A stretch of DNA of 51,878 nucleotides from Methylobacterium sp. (lineage in GTDB: Bacteria > Pseudomonadota > Alphaproteobacteria > Rhizobiales > Beijerinckiaceae). The stretch lies in contig PNLY01000034.1 in the NCBI GenBank assembly GCA_013823325.1, positions 1 through 51,878 on the forward strand, in the 5' to 3' direction. Of the stretch, positions 17,653 to 25,062 are shown one piece after another. Under the pieces are notes generated by a model. That model was not told the origin of the DNA. It did not search any database and worked only from the letters and a program-made list of their open reading frames with translations. The position numbers and the translations under genes are program-made. Each line of letters starts with the position of its first letter. Positions within the stretch are counted from its first letter, which is position 1.

Positions 17653-18606
17653 ATGTCCAGACATGACCGCACCCCTCGCACCGGCGCCGACCGGGCGAAC
17701 CTCTATGACGAAATCACCGGCAAAATCATCGCCGAGCTTGAAGCCGGACGTCTCCCCTGGGTCCAGCCATGGGGCACCGCGGCGGCGAAGGCCCCGCTCG
17801 GCCTGCCGAAGAACGCCAGCACCGGCCGTAGCTACAGTGGCATCAACATTCTGATCCTCTGGGGCGCCGTCGTTCAACATGGCTTCTCCGGCCAGGGCTG
17901 GCTCACCTTTCGTCAGGCCCTCTCGCTCGGCGGCAATGTCCGCAAGGGCGAGCGCGGCACCACCGTCGTCTATGCCGACCGCTTCACGCCGGAGGACGAG
18001 AAGCGCCGCGCCCATGAGGCCGGCGAGGAAGCCCACGCGATCCCGTTCCTGAAACGCTTCTCGGTGTTCAACACGGCGCAATGCGAGGGCCTGCCCGATG
18101 ACATCGAGGCGGCCGTGCCCCCTCCGCCGCCCGGCCTCATCGAGCCGAAGGTCGAGGCGCTCATCAAAGCGACGGACATCGACTTCCGTATCAGCGGCAA
18201 CAGGGCGTTCTACGTGCCGTCGCTCGACTATGTGCAAGTGCCTCCGCCGGCCGCCTATTTCGAGCCGATCAACTGGCACCGGACGGCGCTCCATGAACTC
18301 GGTCACGCCAGCGGCGCAGCGCACCGGCTGAACCGGAACCTCTCCGGCTCCTTCGGCACGAAGCTCTATTCGGTCGAGGAAATCACGGCCGAACTGATCT
18401 CCGCATTCTGCTGCGCCTCGCTCGGCATCGTCCCGACCGTGCGCCATGCGGACTATATCGGCTCCTGGCTGGAGGTGCTGCGCGAGGACAATCGCGCCAT
18501 CGTCCGCGCCGCCTCGCAGGCCAGCAAGGCGGCGGACTGGCTCCTGTCCTTCCAGCCGGACGCCGAGAACCTGCCCGACGCCGACGACATGCGGAGGGCC
18601 GCATGA
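17653..18606 (+). CDS. ardC: ArdC-family antirestriction protein with zincin-like domain
   Basis: 317 residues. The N-terminal ArdC ssDNA-binding domain (DUF1738) contains LYDEITGKIIAELEAGRLPW and NASTGRSYSGINILILWG (separate segments), plus KGERGTTVVYADR. The C-terminal metallopeptidase-like domain has the zinc motif HELGHASG with the third-ligand helix EEITAELISAFC. ArdC proteins protect incoming single-stranded conjugative DNA from host restriction. The last codons overlap the next gene (ATGA at 18603). Preceded by structured leader A. Confidence 0.92.
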   Translation: MSRHDRTPRTGADRANLYDEITGKIIAELEAGRLPWVQPWGTAAAKAPLGLPKNASTGRSYSGINILILWGAVVQHGFSGQGWLTFRQALSLGGNVRKGERGTTVVYADRFTPEDEKRRAHEAGEEAHAIPFLKRFSVFNTAQCEGLPDDIEAAVPPPPPGLIEPKVEALIKATDIDFRISGNRAFYVPSLDYVQVPPPAAYFEPINWHRTALHELGHASGAAHRLNRNLSGSFGTKLYSVEEITAELISAFCCASLGIVPTVRHADYIGSWLEVLREDNRAIVRAASQASKAADWLLSFQPDAENLPDADDMRRAA

Positions 18607-19553
18607 TGCACGCGCTCGCTTTCCCCGGCTTCACGCCCGATCCCGGTCTCGCGGCCGACATCCAGTTGCGCGTCCTCAGTCTCGGCGCGGGCGTCCAGTC
18701 CACCACGCTCGCCCTGATGGCCGCGCATGGTGAAATCGGCCCCATGCCGGATTGTGCGATCTTCGCCGACACCGGCTGGGAGCCGAAGGCGGTTTATGAG
18801 CATCTGGCCTGGCTCCGATCGCCCAACGTCCTGCCGTTCCCTGTCCATATCGTCTCGGCCGGGGATTTGCGCGCAGACCTCATCTCCGCCTCGCGCGGTG
18901 AGCGATGGGCATCGATCCCGGCATTCACCCGCACGGTCACGCCCGCCGGCTCCGAACTGCCCGTCTATGACGAGGACGAGAACGGCGACCTTGTTCCCGT
19001 CGGCTCCCGCATTCTCAGGACCGAGCGCATCGGCGTCGGCATGATCCGCCGCCAATGCACCTCTTCCTACAAGATCGTGCCGATCCGCCGGAAGGTGCGC
19101 GAGCTACTCGGCATAGCCGGTCGGCGCTCGCCAGGATCGCCAGTCGCCGAGCAGTGGATCGGTATTTCTCTCGACGAGGCGCTTCGCATGAAGCCGTCCT
19201 TCGAGGACTGGCAGGTCAACCGCTGGCCGCTGATCGAGCGGGGTATGACCCGCAACGATTGCCTGCGCTGGCTCGCGCGGCACGACTATCCGCTGCCTCC
19301 CAAGAGCGCCTGCATCGGCTGCCCGTATCATTCGGATGCAGCGTGGCGCACCCTGCGCGACCAAGATCCCGAGGCGTGGGACGACGCCGTGTCGCTCGAC
19401 GCCACGATCCGCACCGGCCTGCGCGGCATTCGTGGCGAAGTCTATCTTCACCGCTCCGCCGTGCCGCTGGGGGAAGCGGACCTGACGACGGCGGCCGATC
19501 ACGGCCAGCTCGATCTCTGGCAGAACGAATGTGAGGGAATGTGCGGAATCTGA
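18603..19553 (+). CDS. PAPS reductase/adenine nucleotide alpha hydrolase-like PP-loop protein
   Basis: 316 residues. The PP-loop is LSLGAGVQST (residues 25-34), with FADTGWEP near 55-61. Six cysteines stand out: C152 (RQCTSSYK), C220, the CIGC pair C237 and C240 (ACIGCPYHSDAAW), and C310/C314 at the very end (NECEGMCGI), a possible Fe-S or thiol-transfer site. PP-loop enzymes adenylate or release pyrophosphate from ATP for sulfur or nitrogen transfer (PAPS reductase, DndC, TtuA, ThiI types). It is not a sulfate-assimilation gene by context: it is coupled to ardC and precedes parB. DNA or tRNA thiolation is a hypothesis only. Confidence 0.75.
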   Translation: MMHALAFPGFTPDPGLAADIQLRVLSLGAGVQSTTLALMAAHGEIGPMPDCAIFADTGWEPKAVYEHLAWLRSPNVLPFPVHIVSAGDLRADLISASRGERWASIPAFTRTVTPAGSELPVYDEDENGDLVPVGSRILRTERIGVGMIRRQCTSSYKIVPIRRKVRELLGIAGRRSPGSPVAEQWIGISLDEALRMKPSFEDWQVNRWPLIERGMTRNDCLRWLARHDYPLPPKSACIGCPYHSDAAWRTLRDQDPEAWDDAVSLDATIRTGLRGIRGEVYLHRSAVPLGEADLTTAADHGQLDLWQNECEGMCGI

Positions 19554-19633
19554 TCGGCTGAAAGCCGGAAATACGGAAAGCCGGATGTGTGCGTCTGCGC
19601 CAATCCGGCGAGCATGGTGCGTGGCGCTGCCCT

Positions 19634-19718
19634 CCTAGAGTGAGAGGGCGGCGCTTCGCTTCGTGACGGATTGAGATCCGAGAGAGAGCCTCACGGAGTC
19701 CGTCATGGAGCAAAGACC
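19634..19718 (+). promoter_or_regulatory. GAGAG leader B, before the parB-like gene
   Basis: CCTAGAGTGAGAG at 19634-19646 matches leader A. TGACGGA (19664-19670) is the perfect complement of TCCGTCA (19699-19705), with the second box CCGAGAGAGAGCC in the loop. Relative to A and D, both sides of the stem changed together (GGG/CCC to GGA/TCC), which supports base pairing in RNA. Confidence 0.58.
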
Positions 19719-21893
19719 ATGGCCAAGGCCGCTTCCCGCAAGAAGAACCCCGTCGTCGCGATGATCGAGTTTTCCCGCTCGCGCGACATTCCGTTCAACC
19801 GCATCCGGCTGTCGGACAGCAATGTCCGCGAGATCGACGTCGAAAACGGTCTCGACGAGCTGACCCATGACATCGACCGGCGCGAAGACCTCGTGATGGG
19901 TCTCAATGTCCGTGCCATCCTCGACGATGCCGGCGTCGAGACCGGCGATTTCGAGACCCCGGCGGGCGGCCGGCGTTACCGCGCCATCGCCCGCCTTGTC
20001 GCGGCGGGCCGCTTCCCGGCCGATGGGCTGGTCCCCTGCTTGGTCAAGAAAGCCAACGCCAAGACCTCGGCCGTCGACGATTCCTACGCGGAGAACGTCG
20101 TCCGTCTCGCCCTGCATCCGCTCGACCAGTTCAAGGCGTTCAAGCGCATGGTCGACGGCGGCATGTCGAAGGAGGAAGTCGCCGACGCCTATCGCACCAC
20201 GCCGCGCTACATTGGCCAGCGGCTCCGCCTCGCCCGCGTCGCGCAGTCCCTGCTGGACGCTTATGCGCGCAGCGAGATGACGCTGGCGATGCTGGAGGCG
20301 TTCACCGTCAACCCGGATCATGCCCGTCAGGAACAGGTCTGGGAGGCGATCCAGCGTTCGCACAATCGCCAGCCCTGGTACATTCGCGACCTCCTCACCG
20401 AAACGACCGTGCCGACTGACGACAAGCGCGCGCAGTTCGTCGGCGTCGAAGCCTATGAGCAGGCCGGCGGCGTGATGCTGCGCGACCTGTTCTCCGACGA
20501 GGACGAGGGCTGGCTGGAAAACCCCGCGCTGCTGGACCGGCTGGTCTCGGACAAGCTGAAGGTCATCGCCGATGAAGTCGCGGCGGAGGGCTGGAAGTGG
20601 ATCGAGATCGATACCGATCTGCCTTACGGCCATGATCGCGGTCTTCGCGTCCTCAACGCCACCTTCCCCGATCTGAGCGAGGAGGATCGCGCCATTCGGG
20701 AGGCACTGCGCGAGGAATACGAGCGGCTCGAGGCGGAACACGCCGATTACGACGAGCTGCCCGATGACATCGACGCGCGCCTCGGCGAGATCGAGGCCGC
20801 GTTGAGCGTCTTCGAGAAGCGCCCGGCCATCTATGACGCTGCCGAGATCGCCCGCGCGGGCGTCTTCATCAGCATCGATCGCGCCGGCCAGCTTGTCGTC
20901 GCTCGCGGCTACGTCCGTCCCGAGGACGAGGCGCCCGTCACTGGCGATGGCGAGGACGCAGCCGGCGATGGCGAGACGGATGCCGAAAGCGGCGCGGTCG
21001 CGGCCCAGGCCAGCGTCCAGCGCGCCGTCATCACCATCGGCGGCGAGCCGGTCGATACGGAGGACGACGAGGATGACGCGATCAAGCCGCTCCCCGAACG
21101 GCTCGTGATCGAACTCACCGCCCATCGCACGCTCGCGCTCCACGACGCGCTCGCCAATAACCCGCATGTCGCGATGACCGCGCTCCTGCACCGCCTGGTC
21201 ATGCAGCGTTATCACTACGCAGCGCCGACCGGCTGCATGGAGATCAGCGTGCGACAGCCGCATCTTGGCGTGCAGGGCAGCGATCTCAGCGACACGCCCT
21301 CGGCCAAGGCCATCGACGAACGCTTCGACGCCTGGAAGGCCGATGTTCCTTCCGACGAAGGCGCGGCCTGGGACTGGATCGCCGCGCTCGACGAGGCGAG
21401 CCGGATGGCGCTGCTGGCCCATTGCGTCAGCTACGGCGTCAACGCCCTCTACGAGCGGCCGAACCCCCACAGCGGTTCCGGCGTTTCGCAGTTCGGCCTT
21501 GATCGCCGCCTGTCCGGTGCAGACCGGATCGCCCGCGCCACCGGCTTCGACATGGTAGCGGATGGCGGCTGGAGGCCCACGGTCGACAACTATCTCGGCC
21601 GCGTCACCAAGCCCCGCATCCTCGAAGCCGTCCGCGAAGGTGCGGGCGAACGCGCCGCCCAACTCATCGCGCATCTGAAGAAGGGCGACATGGCGAAGGA
21701 AGCCGAACGCCTGCTGGCCGAAACCGGCTGGCTGCCCGAGCCGCTGCGCCTGGTCGAACTCGACGGTGACGCCGCGGACGATGGCGATGCCGGCGACGGC
21801 GAGGCCCTGCCGGACTTCCTGGCAGGCGATGGCGACGAGGACGAAGCCACCGAGGCCGAAGACGAGCACGTCGCTCTCGTCGCAGCCGAATGA
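19719..21893 (+). CDS. Long ParB/Spo0J-family protein, 724 aa
   Basis: The N-terminal ParB/Srx domain has SRDIPFNRIRLSDSNVRE and the AGGRRYRAIARL CTP-binding box near residue 90. The HTH-containing central domain follows (SYAENVVRLALHPLDQFKAF, then SKEEVADAYRTTPRYIGQRL). After residue 260 comes a long extension absent from chromosomal ParB (about 290 aa), with an acidic stretch (DGEDAAGDGETDAESG) near residue 415 and an acidic C-terminus. ICE and plasmid proteins of this type are annotated ParB-like; the extension may confer nuclease-partner or anti-silencing functions. The true parA is far away at 47248. ATG 19719 has weak GGAGCAAAGACC upstream. Confidence 0.85.
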   Translation: MAKAASRKKNPVVAMIEFSRSRDIPFNRIRLSDSNVREIDVENGLDELTHDIDRREDLVMGLNVRAILDDAGVETGDFETPAGGRRYRAIARLVAAGRFPADGLVPCLVKKANAKTSAVDDSYAENVVRLALHPLDQFKAFKRMVDGGMSKEEVADAYRTTPRYIGQRLRLARVAQSLLDAYARSEMTLAMLEAFTVNPDHARQEQVWEAIQRSHNRQPWYIRDLLTETTVPTDDKRAQFVGVEAYEQAGGVMLRDLFSDEDEGWLENPALLDRLVSDKLKVIADEVAAEGWKWIEIDTDLPYGHDRGLRVLNATFPDLSEEDRAIREALREEYERLEAEHADYDELPDDIDARLGEIEAALSVFEKRPAIYDAAEIARAGVFISIDRAGQLVVARGYVRPEDEAPVTGDGEDAAGDGETDAESGAVAAQASVQRAVITIGGEPVDTEDDEDDAIKPLPERLVIELTAHRTLALHDALANNPHVAMTALLHRLVMQRYHYAAPTGCMEISVRQPHLGVQGSDLSDTPSAKAIDERFDAWKADVPSDEGAAWDWIAALDEASRMALLAHCVSYGVNALYERPNPHSGSGVSQFGLDRRLSGADRIARATGFDMVADGGWRPTVDNYLGRVTKPRILEAVREGAGERAAQLIAHLKKGDMAKEAERLLAETGWLPEPLRLVELDGDAADDGDAGDGEALPDFLAGDGDEDEATEAEDEHVALVAAE

Positions 21894-21899
21894 CTGAAA

Positions 21900-21935
21900 C
21901 GGCGGGGAGCGGCCGAGGTCGCTTCCCGCCGCCTT
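21900..21935 (+). terminator. Terminator after the parB-like gene
   Basis: CGGCGGGGAGCG and CGCTTCCCGCCG form a 12-bp stem (one G-U) with an eight-nt loop, followed by CCTTTG. Strong GC stem with a weak T-run. Confidence 0.6.
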
Positions 21936-21955
21936 TGTCGCATCCCCTTCAATCC

Positions 21956-21995
21956 GCCCGGCCTCGCGCCGGGCTTTTCATTTCAGGAGATCCTC
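21956..21995 (+). promoter_or_regulatory. Hairpin plus CATTTCAGGAG leader, copy 1
   Basis: GCCCGG (21956-21961) pairs with CCGGGC (21969-21974), followed by TTTT and then CATTTCAGGAG, whose AGGAG is the ribosome site for the gene at 21996. The same arrangement recurs at 23811-23850. It could be a terminator placed inside the leader (attenuator) or a degradation or processing signal. Confidence 0.5.
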
Positions 21996-22262
21996 ATGGC
22001 TATCCCCGAACATGCCCGCACGAACTTCAACACCCTGTTGCGCGCGGCCGGCGACGGCAATCTTGCCCTCATGGAGTGCCTGGACGCCACTTCCGGCGAA
22101 CTGCGCTACGTCCTCTGTGCGGTCGGCCGCGACGGAGGCGACATCATCATGACGCCGTTCGGGCACCTGGCGGACGGCAACCCCTATGACGCCTATCTGC
22201 CGCCCGATCCCGATAATCCGGCCGGCTTCCTCACGGCCGCACAATGCCAGGGCACGGCATGA
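21996..22262 (+). CDS. DUF6117-like small protein, 88 aa
   Basis: Starts MAIPEHARTNFNTLLRAAGD, continues with ALMECLDATSGELRYVLCAV and PFGHLADGNPYDAYLPP. I associate this pattern with DUF6117, a family common on alphaproteobacterial conjugative elements; the assignment is from memory. Function unknown. AGGAG lies 10 nt upstream of the ATG. The stop overlaps the next start (ATGATGA at 22259), indicating coupling. Confidence 0.7.
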   Translation: MAIPEHARTNFNTLLRAAGDGNLALMECLDATSGELRYVLCAVGRDGGDIIMTPFGHLADGNPYDAYLPPDPDNPAGFLTAAQCQGTA

Positions 22263-22558
22263 TGACCGTCGATGAGATATTCGCCGAGGACCGCCGCAAT
22301 CCCCCCGCTGAACGCTCGCTTCCCTGGGAGGAAAACCGCGACGGCCTTGTCGTCGTCGTGGTGCCGAAACCGCATTGGGCTTCCGATATGGTCGCGTTCC
22401 GGCTGACCGATCGCGCCTGGTGCTACTATGCCGACTGGTGCGCGAACGGTCCCGGCGCGCGGTTCTTCGGCCATCCCGACACGCGCGGCGACGACGTGAT
22501 GATGAGATCGCGGGCCATGATCGCCCGCGAACTCGCGGAGGGCCTCTGGGTGCCATGA
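22259..22558 (+). CDS. Hypothetical protein, 99 aa
   Basis: Overlaps the stop of the DUF6117-like gene. It reads MMTVDEIFAEDRRNPPAER, then a hydrophobic strand GLVVVVVPKPHW and an aromatic segment LTDRAWCYYADWCANG. The C-terminal half is helical (MMRSRAMIARELAEGLWVP). No family recognised. It is typical of the short genes that accompany antirestriction genes on such elements. Its stop is followed immediately by leader C. Confidence 0.62.
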   Translation: MMTVDEIFAEDRRNPPAERSLPWEENRDGLVVVVVPKPHWASDMVAFRLTDRAWCYYADWCANGPGARFFGHPDTRGDDVMMRSRAMIARELAEGLWVP

Positions 22559-22649
22559 GAGGCAGAGGGCCTTGGAGCCGGGACAGGTCCGGGCGGTGAA
22601 GAGAGAGCCGGTCGGACTTTTCCCGTTTCGCTCTCTGGAGACGCCTCCC
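22557..22649 (+). promoter_or_regulatory. GAGAG leader C, before the ArdB/KlcA gene
   Basis: First box TGAGAGGCAGAGGGCC at the start. The second box AGAGAGC (22602-22608) pairs with GCTCTCT (22630-22636), leaving GGAG close to the ATG at 22650. This alternative pairing of the second box is shared with leader E. Confidence 0.5.
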
Positions 22650-23072
22650 ATGTCCAATGATACGCTCGTGAAACCCTCCGCCACCCTCGTTCCCGAGGAT
22701 CGGCGCGAGATGTTCCTGCCGACCCTGTTCGGCCTGCCGCTCCTGATCGTGGCCGAGAATGCGGTCTATTCCCTGATGGACCGCCTCAGCCCGCAGGACT
22801 ATGGCGGCGGCTTCTGGAACTTCTATGAGATCGACGGGCAGCCGTTGTTCCTCGCACCAACCTCGAAGCCGCGTTTCCGCATCGAAAGCGAAATCACGGA
22901 ATATCGCGGCGAGGTTTCGGCCGAGGCGGCAGGCATCATCGCCACGCTTTTCGCCTTCTCGCATCTGTCGTTCCGGTTCGAGTCCGACTTTCTCGCGCAA
23001 GGCTATGAGCGGCTTTACGGCTATCTCGACGGCCACCCCGAGGCGTCGGCGATATTCCAGGCCATCGATTGA
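22650..23072 (+). CDS. klcA: ArdB/KlcA-family antirestriction protein
   Basis: 140 residues. The family signature is clear: DRREMFLPTLFG near the start, AENAVYSLMDRLSPQDYGGG, FWNFYEIDGQPLFLAP, and a C-terminal helical region ending GHPEASAIFQAID. ArdB/KlcA proteins alleviate type I restriction of incoming plasmid DNA without acting as a DNA mimic. It is preceded by leader C and followed by a strong terminator, so it forms a single-gene unit. Symbol klcA versus ardB cannot be decided from sequence alone. Confidence 0.9.
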   Translation: MSNDTLVKPSATLVPEDRREMFLPTLFGLPLLIVAENAVYSLMDRLSPQDYGGGFWNFYEIDGQPLFLAPTSKPRFRIESEITEYRGEVSAEAAGIIATLFAFSHLSFRFESDFLAQGYERLYGYLDGHPEASAIFQAID

Positions 23073-23080
23073 CCGGTCCA

Positions 23081-23111
23081 TGCGCCCCATCATCCGGTGG
23101 GGCGCATTTTT
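23081..23111 (+). terminator. Rho-independent terminator after klcA
   Basis: TGCGCCCCATC and GGTGGGGCGCA form an 11-bp stem (one G-U) with loop ATCC, directly followed by TTTTT. A textbook intrinsic terminator nine nt after the stop codon. Confidence 0.85.
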
Positions 23112-23135
23112 CGTGCTGGCCACGGCCGTCATCCG

Positions 23136-23224
23136 AAGAGAGAGAGGCAGAGGCCGGTCGGCCTGTCCGTGACGGGTTACGAGGTGGAGGAGAGGCTTCC
23201 GCCGCCCGTCGCGGAGTTGATCCG
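23136..23224 (+). promoter_or_regulatory. GAGAG leader D
   Basis: First box GAAGAGAGAGAGGCAGAGG, then GACGGG (23171-23176) pairing with CCCGTC (23205-23210) around the second box GGAGGAGAGGCTTCCGCCG. It ends CGCGGAGTTGATCCG before the ATG. The 3' part GAGAGGCTTCC-GCCCGTCGCGGAG is nearly identical to leader A. Confidence 0.55.
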
Positions 23225-23782
23225 ATGACCATTGCCCGCCAATCCCGCGTCGCCCCGATCGGCGCCATTCTCGCCCGGCATGTCCTGCCGACCCTGCAAC
23301 GCGCACAGAAACTCCCGTTGCGGATCTCCTGCATCGGCACCGCCTATTATGAGGGGATGGATGACGCCGATGGTTTCGACCAGATCGTCGCCATCGGCGA
23401 ATGCCCGTCCCCCGAAGACGCCATGTCGCTCGCCAGCCGCCGCGTCGCGGCCGGCGACATCCGCGTCGGCACCGACGAGATGCTGCGCTTGCGCCCGCGC
23501 ATCATCGTCATTCAGGACAGCGACCAGGGCCTTGTCATTGCAGGAATGATCCGGGCCGGGATCGTCCTCTGGCAGCAGCCCGTCGCATCCGACGCCGAGG
23601 CCCGCCGTGTCGTGACCGAGGCCAGCAAGCTGCGCGGCGCGGCCTTCACCGCGTCCGGTCGCGGCGAGCACGCCTCGGCCCGCGAACATCGCTACCGCGC
23701 CAGCCAGCTTGAAGCGCGGTTGGTCGATGCGCTCTGGCGCGAGACGGCGGCCGAGCTTCTGCGAATGCCGCTGGCCGCCTGA
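23225..23782 (+). CDS. Hypothetical protein, 185 aa
   Basis: Basic N-terminus MTIARQSRVAPIGAILARH, a beta-strand region with GFDQIVAIGECPSPEDAMSL, then LRLRPRIIVIQDSDQGLVIA and a long C-terminal helix rich in R and E (SAREHRYRASQLEARLVDAL). Predicted alpha/beta and soluble. I do not recognise a family. It stands alone between leader D and the CATTTCAGGAG leader. The spacing suggests regulated expression along with the other leader-controlled genes. Confidence 0.65.
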   Translation: MTIARQSRVAPIGAILARHVLPTLQRAQKLPLRISCIGTAYYEGMDDADGFDQIVAIGECPSPEDAMSLASRRVAAGDIRVGTDEMLRLRPRIIVIQDSDQGLVIAGMIRAGIVLWQQPVASDAEARRVVTEASKLRGAAFTASGRGEHASAREHRYRASQLEARLVDALWRETAAELLRMPLAA

Positions 23783-23810
23783 CTTCCAACCACGCTTTTC
23801 CATCCATTCG

Positions 23811-23850
23811 ACCCGGCCCTGCGCCGGGTTTTCCATTTCAGGAGCCTGAC
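23811..23850 (+). promoter_or_regulatory. Hairpin plus CATTTCAGGAG leader, copy 2
   Basis: ACCCGG (23811-23816) pairs with CCGGGT (23824-23829), then TTTTC and CATTTCAGGAG just before the ATG at 23851. Compared with copy 1 the outer pair changed from G-C to A-T, while the loop sequence differs and the 3' CATTTCAGGAG is identical. Confidence 0.5.
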
Positions 23851-24267
23851 ATGGCCAACTACCTTACGCATTTCTCGTGCCTGCTTAACGTCGGCACACC
23901 CGAAAACGCCGCTCGCGCGCTCGAACTCTACAACAAGCTCTCCGAGGAAGGAGCGTCCGAGGAGCCTCCCTCCGAGGGCTTTCTTCTCTCGATCGAACCC
24001 CAATATGGGGGGACCGAGCTTTGGATGCGCCATGACGAGACCGGCGATCCCGCGCGCATGATCCAGTTCGTCACGATCTGCGCGACCGAGTTCGGTCTGA
24101 CAGGTCGTTGGGGCTTCCAATACGCCAACCTCTGCTCGCGGCCCCGCCTCGACGGCTTTGGCGGCGGCGCTCATGTCATCGACCTCGCCACCGGCGAGAC
24201 GGTCGCCTGGATCTATACCGATGGCTGGCTCGACAAGGTGCTGCGCGGAGGCGATCCCGATGCCTGA
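23851..24267 (+). CDS. Conserved-looking hypothetical protein, 138 aa
   Basis: Reads MANYLTHFSCLLNVGTPENA with a central SIEPQYGGTELWMRHDETGD and a C-terminal GGGAHVIDLATGETVAWIYT. Mixed alpha/beta, soluble, acidic. No domain recognised. AGGAG sits nine nt before the ATG. Its last eight nt overlap the start of the next gene, so the pair is translationally coupled and probably works together. Confidence 0.68.
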   Translation: MANYLTHFSCLLNVGTPENAARALELYNKLSEEGASEEPPSEGFLLSIEPQYGGTELWMRHDETGDPARMIQFVTICATEFGLTGRWGFQYANLCSRPRLDGFGGGAHVIDLATGETVAWIYTDGWLDKVLRGGDPDA

Positions 24268-24904
24268 GATCATCGAAACCACCGTCTATCAGCTCGGCGA
24301 GCTTTCCGACGCCGCCAAGGACATCGCGCGCGCCTGGTATCGTGAAGGCGGCTTCGACTACGAGTGGTATGATTCCGTCTTCGAGGATTTCCAGCGCATC
24401 GCGAAAATCCTCGGTATCTGCCTGAAAACCCGGTCCGTCCGCCTCATGGGCGGCGGCACCCGGCAGGAGCCGCAGATCGCGTTCACCGGCTTCTGGTCGC
24501 AGGGCAATGGCGCCAGCTATCAGGCGTTTTATGCCTTTCGCAAAAACGCCACCCGCGAAATTCGCGAGTACGCGCCGAAAGACACCCGCCTTCACGCCAT
24601 CGCCGATGACCTGCTGGCGATCCAGCGCCGCAATTTCTATCAGCTCCGCGCCGATGTCAGTCATCGAGGCCGCTATTCCCATGAATATTGCATGGCGATC
24701 TCGGTCGAGCGGGACAGCCCCACGTATCAGGACATGACGGCCGATGCAGAAGACGCCGTGATCGAGGCGCTGCGTGATCTCGCCCGTTGGCTCTACCGGC
24801 AGCTCGAACGCGAATACGAATACCTCAGTTCGGACGAGGCCGTGGACGAGACGATCACCGCCAACCAATACACCTTCACCGAAACCGGACGCCGTTTCGG
24901 CTGA
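24260..24904 (+). CDS. Hypothetical protein sometimes annotated as antitoxin-like, 214 aa
   Basis: Starts MPEIIETTVYQLGELSDAAK, with YREGGFDYEWYDSVFEDFQR and the glycine-rich LMGGGTRQEPQIAFTGFWSQ. Related proteins on alphaproteobacterial ICEs are often annotated as an antitoxin of a toxin-antitoxin stability system; I know of no experimental proof. The protein is tyrosine- and arginine-rich. It overlaps the upstream gene by eight nt. If that partner were the toxin, the order would be toxin first, but its size and lack of a toxin motif make this uncertain. Confidence 0.68.
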   Translation: MPEIIETTVYQLGELSDAAKDIARAWYREGGFDYEWYDSVFEDFQRIAKILGICLKTRSVRLMGGGTRQEPQIAFTGFWSQGNGASYQAFYAFRKNATREIREYAPKDTRLHAIADDLLAIQRRNFYQLRADVSHRGRYSHEYCMAISVERDSPTYQDMTADAEDAVIEALRDLARWLYRQLEREYEYLSSDEAVDETITANQYTFTETGRRFG

Positions 24905-24910
24905 CCTCGA

Positions 24911-24943
24911 CAAGCGCCCCGCCACACGGCCGGGCGCTTGTTT
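24911..24943 (+). terminator. Terminator after the 24260 gene
   Basis: CAAGCGCCC and GGGCGCTTG form a nine-bp stem, with an inner GCC/GGC pair around ACAC, followed by TTT. Moderately strong intrinsic terminator. Confidence 0.65.
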
Positions 24944-24965
24944 CATGTCGGCTATCGCCACGGCT

Positions 24966-25062
24966 GTAGAGGCAGAGAGTGGCCGGGACGGGTTTGAGCC
25001 CGTCCGGTCCGAGAGAGAGCGCCGGCGGGCTTGCCCGTTTCCGCTCTCCCGAGGACTTCCCA
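24966..25062 (+). promoter_or_regulatory. GAGAG leader E, before the methylase-helicase gene
   Basis: First box TAGAGGCAGAGAG. CCGGGACGGG (24983-24992) pairs with CCCGTCCGG (24999-25007) as a local hairpin, then CCGAGAGAGAGCG, whose GAGAGCG (25015-25021) pairs with CGCTCTC (25042-25048). GAGGAC lies before the ATG at 25063. The most elaborate copy of the family. Confidence 0.55.

Noticed and set aside
19635..21869. 744-codon frame antisense to the parB-like gene
   Set aside because: The sense strand has the AGGRR box and HTH; the antisense has no domain and covers leader B.
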